The notes: generated from the sequence alone by a model not told the origin. A DNA stretch of 6,906 nucleotides from Thermoplasmata archaeon (GCA_030039715.1 JASHVA010000167.1:1-6906); one strand, 5' to 3'; positions 1 to 6,270 are shown, counted from the first letter of the stretch. Numbers and translations: made by a program.

Positions 1-72
1 CGGCGCGCGTTCGGCACCCCCGGGGAGAGCGAGACGGACCCCGAGGCGAACGCCGAACGGGCTCCGGCCTAG
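1..72 (+). CDS. C-terminal tail of an upstream gene (partial)
   Basis: Frame 1 is open from the window edge to a TAG at 70-72 and encodes 23 residues ending in NAERAPA. The tail is hydrophilic, rich in Glu, Asp, Ala and Pro, and its third codon positions are nearly all G or C, as in the clear genes here. A hairpin follows 17 bases after the stop and a promoter-like box lies further on, which suits the end of a transcription unit. No family can be recognised from so short a tail. Frame 2 is also open across this stretch, so the call is tentative. Confidence 0.35.
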   Translation, partial: RRAFGTPGESETDPEANAERAPA

Positions 73-88
73 TACGGCACGCATCGAA

Positions 89-113
89 GCCGGGGCGGGT
101 TTCCCGCCTCGGC
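89..113 (+). terminator. GC-rich stem-loop, possible terminator of the upstream gene
   Basis: GCCGGGGCGGG (89-99) pairs with CCCGCCTCGGC (103-113) over 11 positions, ten Watson-Crick and one G-U, around a TTT loop. It lies between the stop at 72 and the promoter-like box at 145. No U-run follows directly (only CATTTCCCC a few bases on), so it is not a standard intrinsic terminator. It could be a processing or regulatory hairpin instead. Confidence 0.35.
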
Positions 114-144
114 GAACCATTTCCCCTCGCCGTCTGACGACCCG

Positions 145-150
145 TTAAAT
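145..150 (+). promoter_or_regulatory. TATA-like box of the FAD oxidoreductase gene
   Basis: TTAAAT is the only all-AT hexamer in the GC-rich leader of the gene at 184. Its centre is about 36-37 bases before the ATG. With the usual archaeal TATA-to-start-site distance of about 27 bases, this leaves a leader of roughly ten bases. No Shine-Dalgarno motif precedes the ATG. In a bacterium the box could be read as a -10 element instead. Confidence 0.5.
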
Positions 151-183
151 CTCCCGCCCTCCGTCCCTGTCCGCAGGTCCTCG

Positions 184-1740
184 ATGGCCGACTTCGATGT
201 CGCGATCGTCGGCGGGGGCCACAACGGCCTCGTCGCCGCGGGATACCTCGCGAAGGCCGGGGCGAAGGTCGTCGTCCTGGAGCGCCGGCCGATCGTCGGC
301 GGCGCGGTGATCACGGAGGAGCCATGGCCGGGGTACCGGATCAACACGTTCAGCTACGTCGCCGGGCTCCTCCGGCCGCAGGTCGTCGAGGAGCTCGAAC
401 TCTCCCGCTTCGGCTACCGGCCGATGCTCTACGACCCGCAGGCGTTCTGTCCGTTCCCCGACGGCCGCAGCCTGTCGCTCTGGAACGACCCGGAGAAGAC
501 GCGGAAGGAGATCGAGAAGTTCTCAAAGCGGGACGCCCGGGCCTACCCGAAGTACGAGGAGTTCTGGGACGGCGTCCTCGACCTCCTCGAGCCGCTGCTC
601 CTCGCGCCGCCGGTTCCGCTCGCCGACCTCATGGCGGCGTTCCCGGGCTCGGCGGCGGAGGAGCTCCTCCGCAACCTGTTCCTCCGCTCCGCCCAGGACT
701 TTCTCGACCAGTGGTTCGAGTCGGACGAGGTGAAGGTCGCCTTCGCGACGAACGCCGTGATCGGCGAGATGGTCGGCCCCCGGACCCCGGGGACCGCCTA
801 CGTGCTCGCGCACCACAGCATCGGCACGCTCGACGGGCTCCGGAAGGTCTGGGGGTTCTCGAGGGGCGGGATGGGGCGGATCACCGAGGCGATGGCGAAG
901 GCCGCCGAGCACTTCGGCGCCACCCTCCGCACGAGCGCCCCGGTGCGCACGATCAACGTCCGGGACGGGAGGACCACCGGCGTCACGCTCGACAACGGCG
1001 ACTTCATCGAGGCGCGCGCCGTCGCCTCCAACGCCGACGCCCAGCACACGTACCTCGAGCTCCTGCCCCGCGAGGCGGTGCCGCCCGAGGTCGTGCGGGA
1101 GGTGGAGCGGATCAAGAGCCGGGGGGCCGCGCTCAAGTTCAACGCCCGGCTCGACGGCCTCCCGAAGTTCACGGCCGCCCCGAAGACCCCGGGACCGCAC
1201 CACGCCGGCGCGATCGAGATCTGCCCGTCGATGGAGTACCTCGAGCGCGCCTACGACGACGGGAAGTACGGCCACTTCTCCCAGCGGCCGTTCATGGACT
1301 GCGAGCTCCAGAGCGTCGCGGACCCGTCCATGGCGCCGCCGAAGAAGCACGTGATGACCTGCTTCGTCCAGTACGCGCCGTACTCTCTGAAGGACGGGAG
1401 CTGGGACGACTTCAAGCCGGAGGCGGCCGAGCGGATCCTCGACACCTACGCGGAGTTCGCGCCGAACATCCGCAAGGTGGTGAAGGACTGGCAGATCGTC
1501 TCGCCCCTCGACATCGAGCGGACGCTCGGACTGACGGGCGGCAACATCTTCCAGGGAAGCATCACCCCCGACCAGATCTTCTCGTTCCGACCGATCCTCG
1601 GCTGGGCCGGCTACCGGACCCCGATCCAGGGCCTCTACCTCTGCGGCTCGGCGGCCCACCCCGGCGGAGGCGTCACCGGCGCCCCCGGGCACAACGCCGC
1701 CCAGGTGATCCTCGAGGACCTCCCGCAGCTACCGAGGTGA
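184..1740 (+). CDS. FAD-dependent oxidoreductase, PYROXD2/phytoene desaturase-like
   Basis: This 518-residue flavoprotein belongs to the phytoene desaturase-related branch (COG1233 type) of the amine oxidase/CrtI FAD superfamily. The N-terminus has the dinucleotide-binding fold: GGGHNG at 10-15, with the ribose-binding Glu at 33 after the second strand, then RRPIVGGA. Near the C-terminus are LTGGNIFQG (450-458), the FSFRP stretch, and LYLCGSAAHPGGGVTGAPG (from 484), which closes the FAD site. GGNIFxG followed by Arg-Pro and HPGGGVTGAPG is typical of PYROXD2-like proteins rather than of carotenoid-pathway CrtI. No carotenoid gene is nearby, so the substrate is unknown. The length is normal for the family. 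There is no signal peptide or membrane helix, so it should be cytoplasmic. The ATG at 184 directly precedes the first beta strand, so no earlier start is needed. It converges on the Rieske gene, leaving 33 bases between them. Family is confident; function is not. Confidence 0.93.
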   Translation: MADFDVAIVGGGHNGLVAAGYLAKAGAKVVVLERRPIVGGAVITEEPWPGYRINTFSYVAGLLRPQVVEELELSRFGYRPMLYDPQAFCPFPDGRSLSLWNDPEKTRKEIEKFSKRDARAYPKYEEFWDGVLDLLEPLLLAPPVPLADLMAAFPGSAAEELLRNLFLRSAQDFLDQWFESDEVKVAFATNAVIGEMVGPRTPGTAYVLAHHSIGTLDGLRKVWGFSRGGMGRITEAMAKAAEHFGATLRTSAPVRTINVRDGRTTGVTLDNGDFIEARAVASNADAQHTYLELLPREAVPPEVVREVERIKSRGAALKFNARLDGLPKFTAAPKTPGPHHAGAIEICPSMEYLERAYDDGKYGHFSQRPFMDCELQSVADPSMAPPKKHVMTCFVQYAPYSLKDGSWDDFKPEAAERILDTYAEFAPNIRKVVKDWQIVSPLDIERTLGLTGGNIFQGSITPDQIFSFRPILGWAGYRTPIQGLYLCGSAAHPGGGVTGAPGHNAAQVILEDLPQLPR

Positions 1741-1768
1741 CCCGGGACTCGCCCCGAGCGGTCTCGCC

Positions 1769-1791
1769 TCGGATCACGACCCGCGATCCGA
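1769..1791. terminator. Inverted repeat in the convergent gap, over the Rieske stop codon
   Basis: TCGGATC (1769-1775) and GATCCGA (1785-1791) are perfect 7-base arms around a 9-base loop. The repeat overlaps the stop codon of the minus-strand gene (complement of 1774-1776) and begins 28 bases after the stop of the plus-strand gene. The position suits a shared terminator or an mRNA 3'-end hairpin for both convergent transcripts. No T-run adjoins it, so the role is inferred. Confidence 0.3.
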
Positions 1792-2967
1792 CGGCGCCGC
1801 CCGCCGGAGCCCGTCGACGACGAGCTCGTCGAAGTCCCGGACGAGCTCTTCCCGGTCGCTGTATCGACCGCCCTGCCATGCCCGCGAGCCCATCCCTTCC
1901 TGGGCGAGCTCGCAGACCGCCCAGTCCTGGCGGTTGATCTCGTCCCAGAGTTCGATGGCGTCCGACGGGTCGAAGTCGGAGGCCGCCATCGCTTCCGGCG
2001 GGAAGTAGAACTCGTTCTCCACGCGCGAGTGCGACGGCGAGACGGGCCAGCTCCGGTGGATCATGAGGTAGTCCGGGTGCAGGCTGAAGAACAGGTTCGG
2101 GAAGACGACGTAGTAGTAGACGCGGCGGGCACCCTCGGCGGTCGTCCCGGGGAGGAGCGGCCGGCGGGTGTAGCCGGTCTTCGTCATCGACCGGAAGTCC
2201 TTCGCGAACTGCATGTAGCCGCCCGAGAAGAGCGACCGCCGCCCGTCGGCCGAGCGGAACGACGCGTCGTTCTCGCCGGAGAGATACGGCGTGAGCCGGT
2301 TGAGGCTCGGATGGACCGGGGCGCAGTGGTAGCACTCGGAGAAGTTCTCGACGAGGACCTTCCAGTTCGCCTCGACCTCGTACTCCCGGCGGCCTCCGAG
2401 CCGGAGGTCCGCGAGGGGGAATCGGTCGAAGCGGGAGAAGAACGTCCCGAGCGAGTGCCCGAGGTCCGGCCCTTCGGGTTCGAGGTTCGCCCAGAGGAAG
2501 CCGCCCCACGTCTCCACGCGGACGGGGTGGAGGCCGTACTCCTTCCGGTCGAACCCCGCCTGGCCCTTCATGTGCAGGGCGCCGATCAGCCGGCCGTTGA
2601 GGTCGTACGACCAGGCGTGGTACGGACAGATGAACGAGTGCGCGCCCTTCCCCTCCGCCGCGGCGACGACCCGCGTCCCGCGGTGACGGCACAGATTGTA
2701 GAAGCCCCGGACGGCACCGCCGGGCGCGCGGACGAAGAGCAGGTTCTCGCGGCCGACCCGACGCGTGAAGAAGTCCCCCGTCCCGGGGATCTGCTCCGCG
2801 CGGCCGACGCACAGCCAGTTGCGGTAGAAGAACCGGTCGAGCTCGGTCGCGAGCACCGCGGGGTCCCAGTAGAGCCGACCGTCCGGGGTCCGGTGGGCGC
2901 CCTCCCTCGCCCGGGGCGGGTCGGCGGGGGCGTTCTTCCGGCGGAGAGAGCCCGCGGGAGAGGTCAT
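1774..2967 (-). CDS. Rieske non-heme iron oxygenase, large (alpha) subunit
   Basis: This is an aromatic ring-hydroxylating dioxygenase-family alpha subunit, 397 residues from the chosen start, a normal length. Counting from the longer start at 3000, the Rieske [2Fe-2S] ligands are C104 and H106 (CRH) and C125 and H128 (CPYH). The mononuclear iron site follows NWK (212-214), with H225, H230 and probably D359 (QDWAVCE). The residue expected to bridge the two metal centres is Glu222, in E-C-Y-H-C. Glu here, rather than the Asp of naphthalene-type dioxygenases, is typical of choline, carnitine and glycine-betaine oxygenases. A quaternary-amine or N-methyl substrate is therefore plausible but not proven. 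No beta subunit or reductase is in the window, so electrons must come from elsewhere. An in-frame ATG at 3000 would add 11 residues (MSNSRVRSGRA), but it lies within the TATA-like box. The ATG at 2967 sits 35 bases from the box and is preferred. Confidence 0.93.
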   Translation of the reverse strand: MTSPAGSLRRKNAPADPPRAREGAHRTPDGRLYWDPAVLATELDRFFYRNWLCVGRAEQIPGTGDFFTRRVGRENLLFVRAPGGAVRGFYNLCRHRGTRVVAAAEGKGAHSFICPYHAWSYDLNGRLIGALHMKGQAGFDRKEYGLHPVRVETWGGFLWANLEPEGPDLGHSLGTFFSRFDRFPLADLRLGGRREYEVEANWKVLVENFSECYHCAPVHPSLNRLTPYLSGENDASFRSADGRRSLFSGGYMQFAKDFRSMTKTGYTRRPLLPGTTAEGARRVYYYVVFPNLFFSLHPDYLMIHRSWPVSPSHSRVENEFYFPPEAMAASDFDPSDAIELWDEINRQDWAVCELAQEGMGSRAWQGGRYSDREELVRDFDELVVDGLRRAAPSDRGS

Positions 2968-2973
2968 CGCCCG

Positions 2974-2991
2974 TCCCGAGCGGACTCGGGA
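2974..2991. repeat. Inverted repeat between TATA box and start of the Rieske gene
   Basis: TCCCGAG (2974-2980) and CTCGGGA (2985-2991) are perfect 7-base arms separated by CGGA. The repeat occupies the 38 bases between the Rieske TATA-like box and the preferred ATG, over the predicted transcription start. That is a common place for a repressor operator in archaea. Short palindromes arise easily in GC-rich DNA, so the role is inferred from position. Confidence 0.4.
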
Positions 2992-2998
2992 ATTAGAC

Positions 2999-3005
2999 AT
3001 TTATC
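2999..3005 (-). promoter_or_regulatory. TATA-like box of the Rieske gene
   Basis: Read on the minus strand the box is GATAAAT, in the only AT-rich island of the divergent region. Its centre is 35 bases upstream of the ATG at 2967, close to the spacing for the genes at 184 and 4531. Read on the plus strand it is ATTTATC, so it might also serve the amine oxidase gene, though that would give a leader of about 65 bases. Confidence 0.5.
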
Positions 3006-3006
3006 T

Positions 3007-3028
3007 CGGCTCGTGGGAATCCGAGCCG
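3007..3028. repeat. Inverted repeat next to the divergent TATA box
   Basis: CGGCTCG (3007-3013) and CGAGCCG (3022-3028) are perfect 7-base arms around the 8-base spacer TGGGAATC. The repeat starts one base beyond the TATA-like box, between the Rieske and amine oxidase genes. It could be an operator or activator site controlling one or both divergent genes, or a hairpin in the leader of the amine oxidase mRNA. Confidence 0.35.
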
Positions 3029-3096
3029 GCGATGCGGGGTCCTCGGTCCGTTAGCCGCGTCGCGCCGCCCGGTGCGGCCGACGCGGTCCTCCGGCG

Positions 3097-4464
3097 ATGC
3101 GGGCCGATGGGTTCGAGGGGGCGTCGACCCTGACCGAGAAGACCGACGTCGCCGTCGTCGGCGGAGGATTCGCCGGGCTCTCGGCCGGGCTGCGGCTCCT
3201 CCGCGCCGGGCGCTCGTTCGTCGTCCTCGAGGCGAGCGACCGGCTCGGGGGCCGGGCGTTGACCGACTACGGTCTTCTCGAAGGGGTCCCGCTCGAGCTC
3301 GGCGCGCAGATGATCCACGGGCGTACGGCGGTGACGCACGGCTGGGTCGCCCGCGAAGGCCTCCACCGGCGGCGCCTTCCGGTGCAGCAGCGCAGTCGCA
3401 TCGTGGTCGACCGACGCGCCGGCGCGTTCCCGTGGGTCGCGCTCCCGTTCCACCCGGTGGTGGGAACGCGGGCCCTCTACGACGGGCTCGTGCGGATCCC
3501 GAACGAGATCGACGCGGCGACGAGTCCCGACCGGACGCTGGCCGCCTTCCTGGACGAGCATCCCCGACACCCTGCGGCGCGCCGGATCGTGGAGCTGCTG
3601 TACGCCCACGTCTCCGCGGCCGACCCGGACGCGATCGGCCTCCTCGGTCCGGCCGAGGAGTATCGCGCCGCGCGCGAGCCGTACGGGTTCCGGAATTTCC
3701 AGCTCCGCGAGGGGTACGGCGCCCTCGTCGACCGGGTCGCGGCCCGCCTCGGAACGCGCATCCGCCGCCAGCAGGCGGTCACCGACCTCGTCCTCGAGCC
3801 GAACGGCGTGCGGATCACGACGCGGGATCCGGACGGACGCCCCTCCGAGCTCTCGGCGCAGGCGGCGATCGTCACCGTCTCCCTCGGCGTCCTCAAATCC
3901 GGTACCCTCCGGTTCGACCCTCCGCTGCCCGCGGCGAAGCAGGAGGCGATCCTTCGGATCGCGTTCGGCGACGCCTACGCCGTCCAGCTCCGGGTCCGCG
4001 GGGGTACGCTCACCGACCGGCTCGGCGACTTCGCCCTGCTCTACGGGGGCACGCCGACCTCGCTCTATCGACCCCGGGTCGGTCTGCGGGAGCGGGAGCG
4101 CGTCGTCACCGGCTTTGCGGTCGGGCGCGAAGCCCGCCGCCGGGTCGCGCTCTCCGACCTCGCCCTGGTCGACGCGACCCTCCTCGAATGGGAAACGATG
4201 CTCCCGCCGGGCGTGTCCGTCGGCCAGGTCGAGGGGATGCGCGTCCACCGCTGGACCACCGACCCGTGGGTCCGCGGGGGCTACTCCTATCTGCCGCCCG
4301 GCGTCGGTCTCGCGGCCCGACGCGAGCTCGCCGCACCGGTCGGCGGCCGGCTCTTCTTCGCCGGCGAGGCGACCGACTGGCACGGCCAGTCGGGCACGGT
4401 GGCGGGCGCGATCGACACCGGAACGCGCGCCGCCGAGGAGCTTCTCGGCGCCGCCTCCGGGTGA
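3097..4464 (+). CDS. Flavin monoamine oxidase-family FAD oxidoreductase
   Basis: This 455-residue protein has the full flavin amine oxidase domain. VVGGGFAG (20-27) is the dinucleotide motif, with Glu45 as ribose ligand and RLGGRA after it. ELGAQMIHG (67-75) matches the ELGAQWIHG motif of monoamine and polyamine oxidases. WTTDPWVRGGYSYLPPG (about 385-401) and FFAGEATDWHGQSGTVAGA (from about 420) complete the flavin site. Members oxidise amines to imines, releasing H2O2 and, after hydrolysis, an aldehyde. Two features differ from well-known members. There is no Cys in the GGYSYLPPG segment where mammalian MAOs attach FAD, so FAD should be non-covalent. The Lys usually found near the flavin N5 appears to be Ala (FGDAYAVQL, about residue 294). 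The ATG at 3097 is the only usual start after an in-frame TAG at 3052-3054, and it leaves a 15-residue leader before the fold. No Shine-Dalgarno motif is seen. The cupin gene follows 66 bases later. The substrate is unknown. Confidence 0.92.
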   Translation: MRADGFEGASTLTEKTDVAVVGGGFAGLSAGLRLLRAGRSFVVLEASDRLGGRALTDYGLLEGVPLELGAQMIHGRTAVTHGWVAREGLHRRRLPVQQRSRIVVDRRAGAFPWVALPFHPVVGTRALYDGLVRIPNEIDAATSPDRTLAAFLDEHPRHPAARRIVELLYAHVSAADPDAIGLLGPAEEYRAAREPYGFRNFQLREGYGALVDRVAARLGTRIRRQQAVTDLVLEPNGVRITTRDPDGRPSELSAQAAIVTVSLGVLKSGTLRFDPPLPAAKQEAILRIAFGDAYAVQLRVRGGTLTDRLGDFALLYGGTPTSLYRPRVGLRERERVVTGFAVGREARRRVALSDLALVDATLLEWETMLPPGVSVGQVEGMRVHRWTTDPWVRGGYSYLPPGVGLAARRELAAPVGGRLFFAGEATDWHGQSGTVAGAIDTGTRAAEELLGAASG

Positions 4465-4491
4465 ACGCCCTGACGCACCGCCTCGATGCGG

Positions 4492-4497
4492 CTATCT
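4492..4497 (+). promoter_or_regulatory. Weak TATA-like box upstream of the cupin gene
   Basis: CTATCT is the most AT-rich spot in the 66-base gap between the amine oxidase and cupin genes. Its centre is 36 bases before the cupin ATG, the same distance seen for the genes at 184 and 2967. It may give the cupin its own transcript. The GC interruptions make it a weak match. Confidence 0.3.
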
Positions 4498-4519
4498 CCC
4501 CGTCGCCCGTCCCCGGACC

Positions 4520-4524
4520 GGGAG
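4520..4524 (+). promoter_or_regulatory. Shine-Dalgarno-like site of the cupin gene
   Basis: GGGAG ends 6 bases before the ATG at 4531. It is the only convincing ribosome-binding site seen in the window. It favours 4531 over the in-frame ATG at 4486, which would add 15 residues of low-complexity sequence (RLSPRRPSP...). It also fits translation as the second gene of a transcript with the amine oxidase. Confidence 0.45.
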
Positions 4525-4530
4525 CATCCG

Positions 4531-4848
4531 ATGACCGCGGTGGAGGACGAGGCCGCGAAGGCGCGGCGAGCGGACCGGTATTCGGAATTCCTTCGAGTGA
4601 AGTCGATGAGCGCCGGCGTCTACGTGCTCCCGCCGGGGGCCGTGGACCACCAGCAGCCCCACGACGAGGACGAGGTCTACTACGTGGTCCGGGGCCAGGC
4701 GATGCTACGCCACGGCTCCCTGGACGACCCCGTCCGTCCCGGGGACGCGCTGTTCGTGCCGGCGCACGAGCCGCACCGGTTCCACTCGATCACCGAGGAA
4801 CTGGTCGTTCTCGTCGTCTTTGCCCCGGCGGAGTCGGGCGGCCGGTGA
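4531..4848 (+). CDS. Small single-domain cupin protein
   Basis: This 105-residue protein is one cupin beta-barrel. Motif 1 runs from G36 to G55 with H40, H44 and E48, keeping the family spacing of Glu, six residues, Gly. Motif 2 is PGDALFVPAHEPH (70-82), with H82 in the metal-ligand position. H44, E48 and H82 fit cupin ligands. The first His of the classical HxH is Gln42 here, with H40 two residues earlier, so the metal site may be altered. Small cupins range from metal-dependent isomerases and dioxygenases to sugar- or ligand-binding proteins, and this sequence alone does not choose between them. It has no signal peptide, so it should be cytoplasmic. It follows the amine oxidase gene by 66 bases on the same strand, so the two may be co-transcribed and act on related compounds; this is inference. 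Confidence 0.88.
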   Translation: MTAVEDEAAKARRADRYSEFLRVKSMSAGVYVLPPGAVDHQQPHDEDEVYYVVRGQAMLRHGSLDDPVRPGDALFVPAHEPHRFHSITEELVVLVVFAPAESGGR

Positions 4849-4860
4849 ACCCGGCCCGCC
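4837..4860. terminator. Stem-loop over the cupin stop codon
   Basis: GGCCGG (4840-4845) pairs with CCGGCC (4851-4856) around the loop TGAAC, which contains the cupin stop codon TGA. Three more outer pairs (4837-4839 with 4858-4860) form past one bulged C. It lies in the 36-base gap between convergent genes and resembles the arrangement at 1769-1791. No T-run follows; a 3'-end role is inferred. Confidence 0.3.
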
Positions 4861-4884
4861 GGAGATGCGGGGGGCCACCGCCGG

Positions 4885-6267
4885 TCAGACCGACTCCTCG
4901 ATCTCGCCGGCCTGCGGCGCCCCCGTCAGGTGCTCCGCGACGCTGGCGAGGATCTCGAGGTGCCGCTCGACGTCCCGCTCGGTGTGCTGCACGGAGATCG
5001 TCCACTGCTCGTCCGGCCCCGTGCCCGACGGGATCAGGCCCCGGTTCAGGGACTGGTAGTAGTACAGCATCGAGCGGTCGCCGTCGACGGTGAGGAAGTC
5101 CCGCCAGTTGCGGACGGGGTGGTCGGCGAAGTAGACGGTCCCCGAGACGCCGTCGGCCGAGACGTGCGCGGTGACGCCGGCGTCGTCGAACACCTCCCCG
5201 TACCCCTTCGCCAAGCGGGCGTTCAGCGCCGAGGAGCGGTCGAGCGCCTCCTCCGTGAGGATGTGGTCGAGCGAGGCGAGGCACGCCGCCATCCCGAGCG
5301 GGTTCGAGTTGTACGTCCCCGCGTGGGCGACCTTCCGGGGCCCGACCTCGTCGAGGATGCCGGGCCCGGCGGCGATCGCCGAGAGCGGCACGCCGCAGGC
5401 GATCGACTTCCCCAGCGTGATGAGGTCGGCCCGGACGCCGACCCGGGCCGCGCCGCCGTGGAAGTACTTCGCGCCGGTCTTGATCTCGTCGAGGATGAGG
5501 AGCGCGCCGAGTTCGTCGCACAGCTCCCGAAGCCCGGGGAAGAAGCCGTCGTCCGGAAGGATGAACCCCATGTTCATCGGGATCGGCTCGGAGATGATCG
5601 CCGCGAGGTCGTCCGAGTGCTCGCGGGCGATCGCGCGGGTCGCCTCGAGGTCGTTGAACGGGGCGACGAGCGTGCGCTCGCTCACTTCCGGAAGGATCCC
5701 GGGGGACGCCGGGGCGGAGTTCGGGTGCCGCGGGTCTCCCGCGACCTCGGCGCGGGGCTTGACGCCCACGAGCAGCGTGTCGTGCGAACCGTGGTAGCCG
5801 CCCTCGAACTTGAGGACGTACCGCTTCTTCGTGTACGCCCGGGCGAACCGGACGGCGTGCTGCGTCGCCTCGAGGCCGGTCGTGCTGAACCGGACCTTCG
5901 CCATGCGGTAGCGCCGGCAAATCCGTTCGGCGACCTCGGGTGTCCGCTCCCACTCGTAGCCGTAGACGCTGCCGTCGTGGAGCTGTCGCGTCAGCGCCTC
6001 CACGAGCTTCGGGTGGGCGTGGCCGCTCTGCAGCGAGCCGAAGCCCATGTTGAAGTCGAGGTACTCGTTCTCGTCGGCGTCCCAGAGGTGCACGCCGGAC
6101 GCCCGGTGGACGTAGAACGGGTACGGGTCGAGGAACCGGTAGTTGGAATGGACGCCTAGGGGGCTCCAGACGCGGGCCCGCTCCCACAGTTCCTTCGACC
6201 GGGGGGTGCGGCGCTGGTACTCGGCGAACGCGGCCTCAAAGCGGGGGTCCAGGTTCCCATCTCCCAC
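4885..6267 (-). CDS. Class III PLP-dependent aminotransferase, GSA-aminomutase-like
   Basis: This 460-residue fold-type I PLP enzyme resembles glutamate-1-semialdehyde aminomutase and related class III aminotransferases. DFNMGFGSLQSGHAHP (71-86) is the N-terminal substrate-side motif. GYHG (157-160) holds the aromatic residue that stacks on PLP. Asp260 in ILDEIKTG should bind the pyridine nitrogen, and Lys287 in TLGKSIACG forms the Schiff base. GTYNSNPLGMAA (317-328) is the phosphate-side segment from the partner subunit. The usual NSGTEA motif reads TTGLEA (129-134), and the glycine-rich GGGxPxGA after the Lys is ACGVPLSA. These changes, and the absence of other haem genes, argue against a true HemL. 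Substrate and direction of reaction are unknown. The start is the GTG at 6267: an in-frame TAA lies upstream at 6318-6316 with no ATG between, and the nearby ATG at 6260 is out of frame. It is divergent from the methyltransferase gene. Confidence 0.92.
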   Translation of the reverse strand: MGDGNLDPRFEAAFAEYQRRTPRSKELWERARVWSPLGVHSNYRFLDPYPFYVHRASGVHLWDADENEYLDFNMGFGSLQSGHAHPKLVEALTRQLHDGSVYGYEWERTPEVAERICRRYRMAKVRFSTTGLEATQHAVRFARAYTKKRYVLKFEGGYHGSHDTLLVGVKPRAEVAGDPRHPNSAPASPGILPEVSERTLVAPFNDLEATRAIAREHSDDLAAIISEPIPMNMGFILPDDGFFPGLRELCDELGALLILDEIKTGAKYFHGGAARVGVRADLITLGKSIACGVPLSAIAAGPGILDEVGPRKVAHAGTYNSNPLGMAACLASLDHILTEEALDRSSALNARLAKGYGEVFDDAGVTAHVSADGVSGTVYFADHPVRNWRDFLTVDGDRSMLYYYQSLNRGLIPSGTGPDEQWTISVQHTERDVERHLEILASVAEHLTGAPQAGEIEESV

Positions 6268-6270
6268 GGG

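Noticed and set aside
523..1692. Long open frame on the minus strand opposite the FAD oxidoreductase gene
   Set aside because: It is rich in Arg, Gly, Pro and Ala with no recognisable motif. The plus-strand frame has clear FAD-binding motifs along its length. Long antisense frames are expected at this GC content; those opposite the other genes (2029-3054 +, 3001-4383 -, 4930-6159 +) were dropped for the same reason.
184..1740. Carotenoid phytoene desaturase (CrtI) as the specific function
   Set aside because: The C-terminal motifs are closer to PYROXD2-like proteins, and no phytoene synthase or other carotenoid gene is present in the window.
2112..2122. Short GTA repeat that looked like a microsatellite
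   Set aside because: It encodes a Tyr run (VYYYV) inside the Rieske gene's catalytic domain and is too short to be a repeat element.
2965..3000. ATG at 3000 as start of the Rieske gene
   Set aside because: It sits within the TATA-like box and adds only 11 polar residues. The ATG at 2967 fits the promoter spacing seen elsewhere, though the longer start cannot be fully excluded.
3072..5093. 673-codon plus-strand frame spanning the amine oxidase and cupin genes
   Set aside because: Its product is low-complexity Arg/Pro/Gly sequence without family motifs, and it overlaps two genes with clear domains in other frames.
6258..6260. ATG (minus strand) as start of the aminotransferase gene
   Set aside because: It is out of frame with the aminotransferase by one base; the GTG at 6267 is in frame.
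4885..6267. HemL (haem biosynthesis) as the specific function
   Set aside because: The phosphate- and lysine-flanking motifs differ from HemL, and no haem pathway gene is adjacent.
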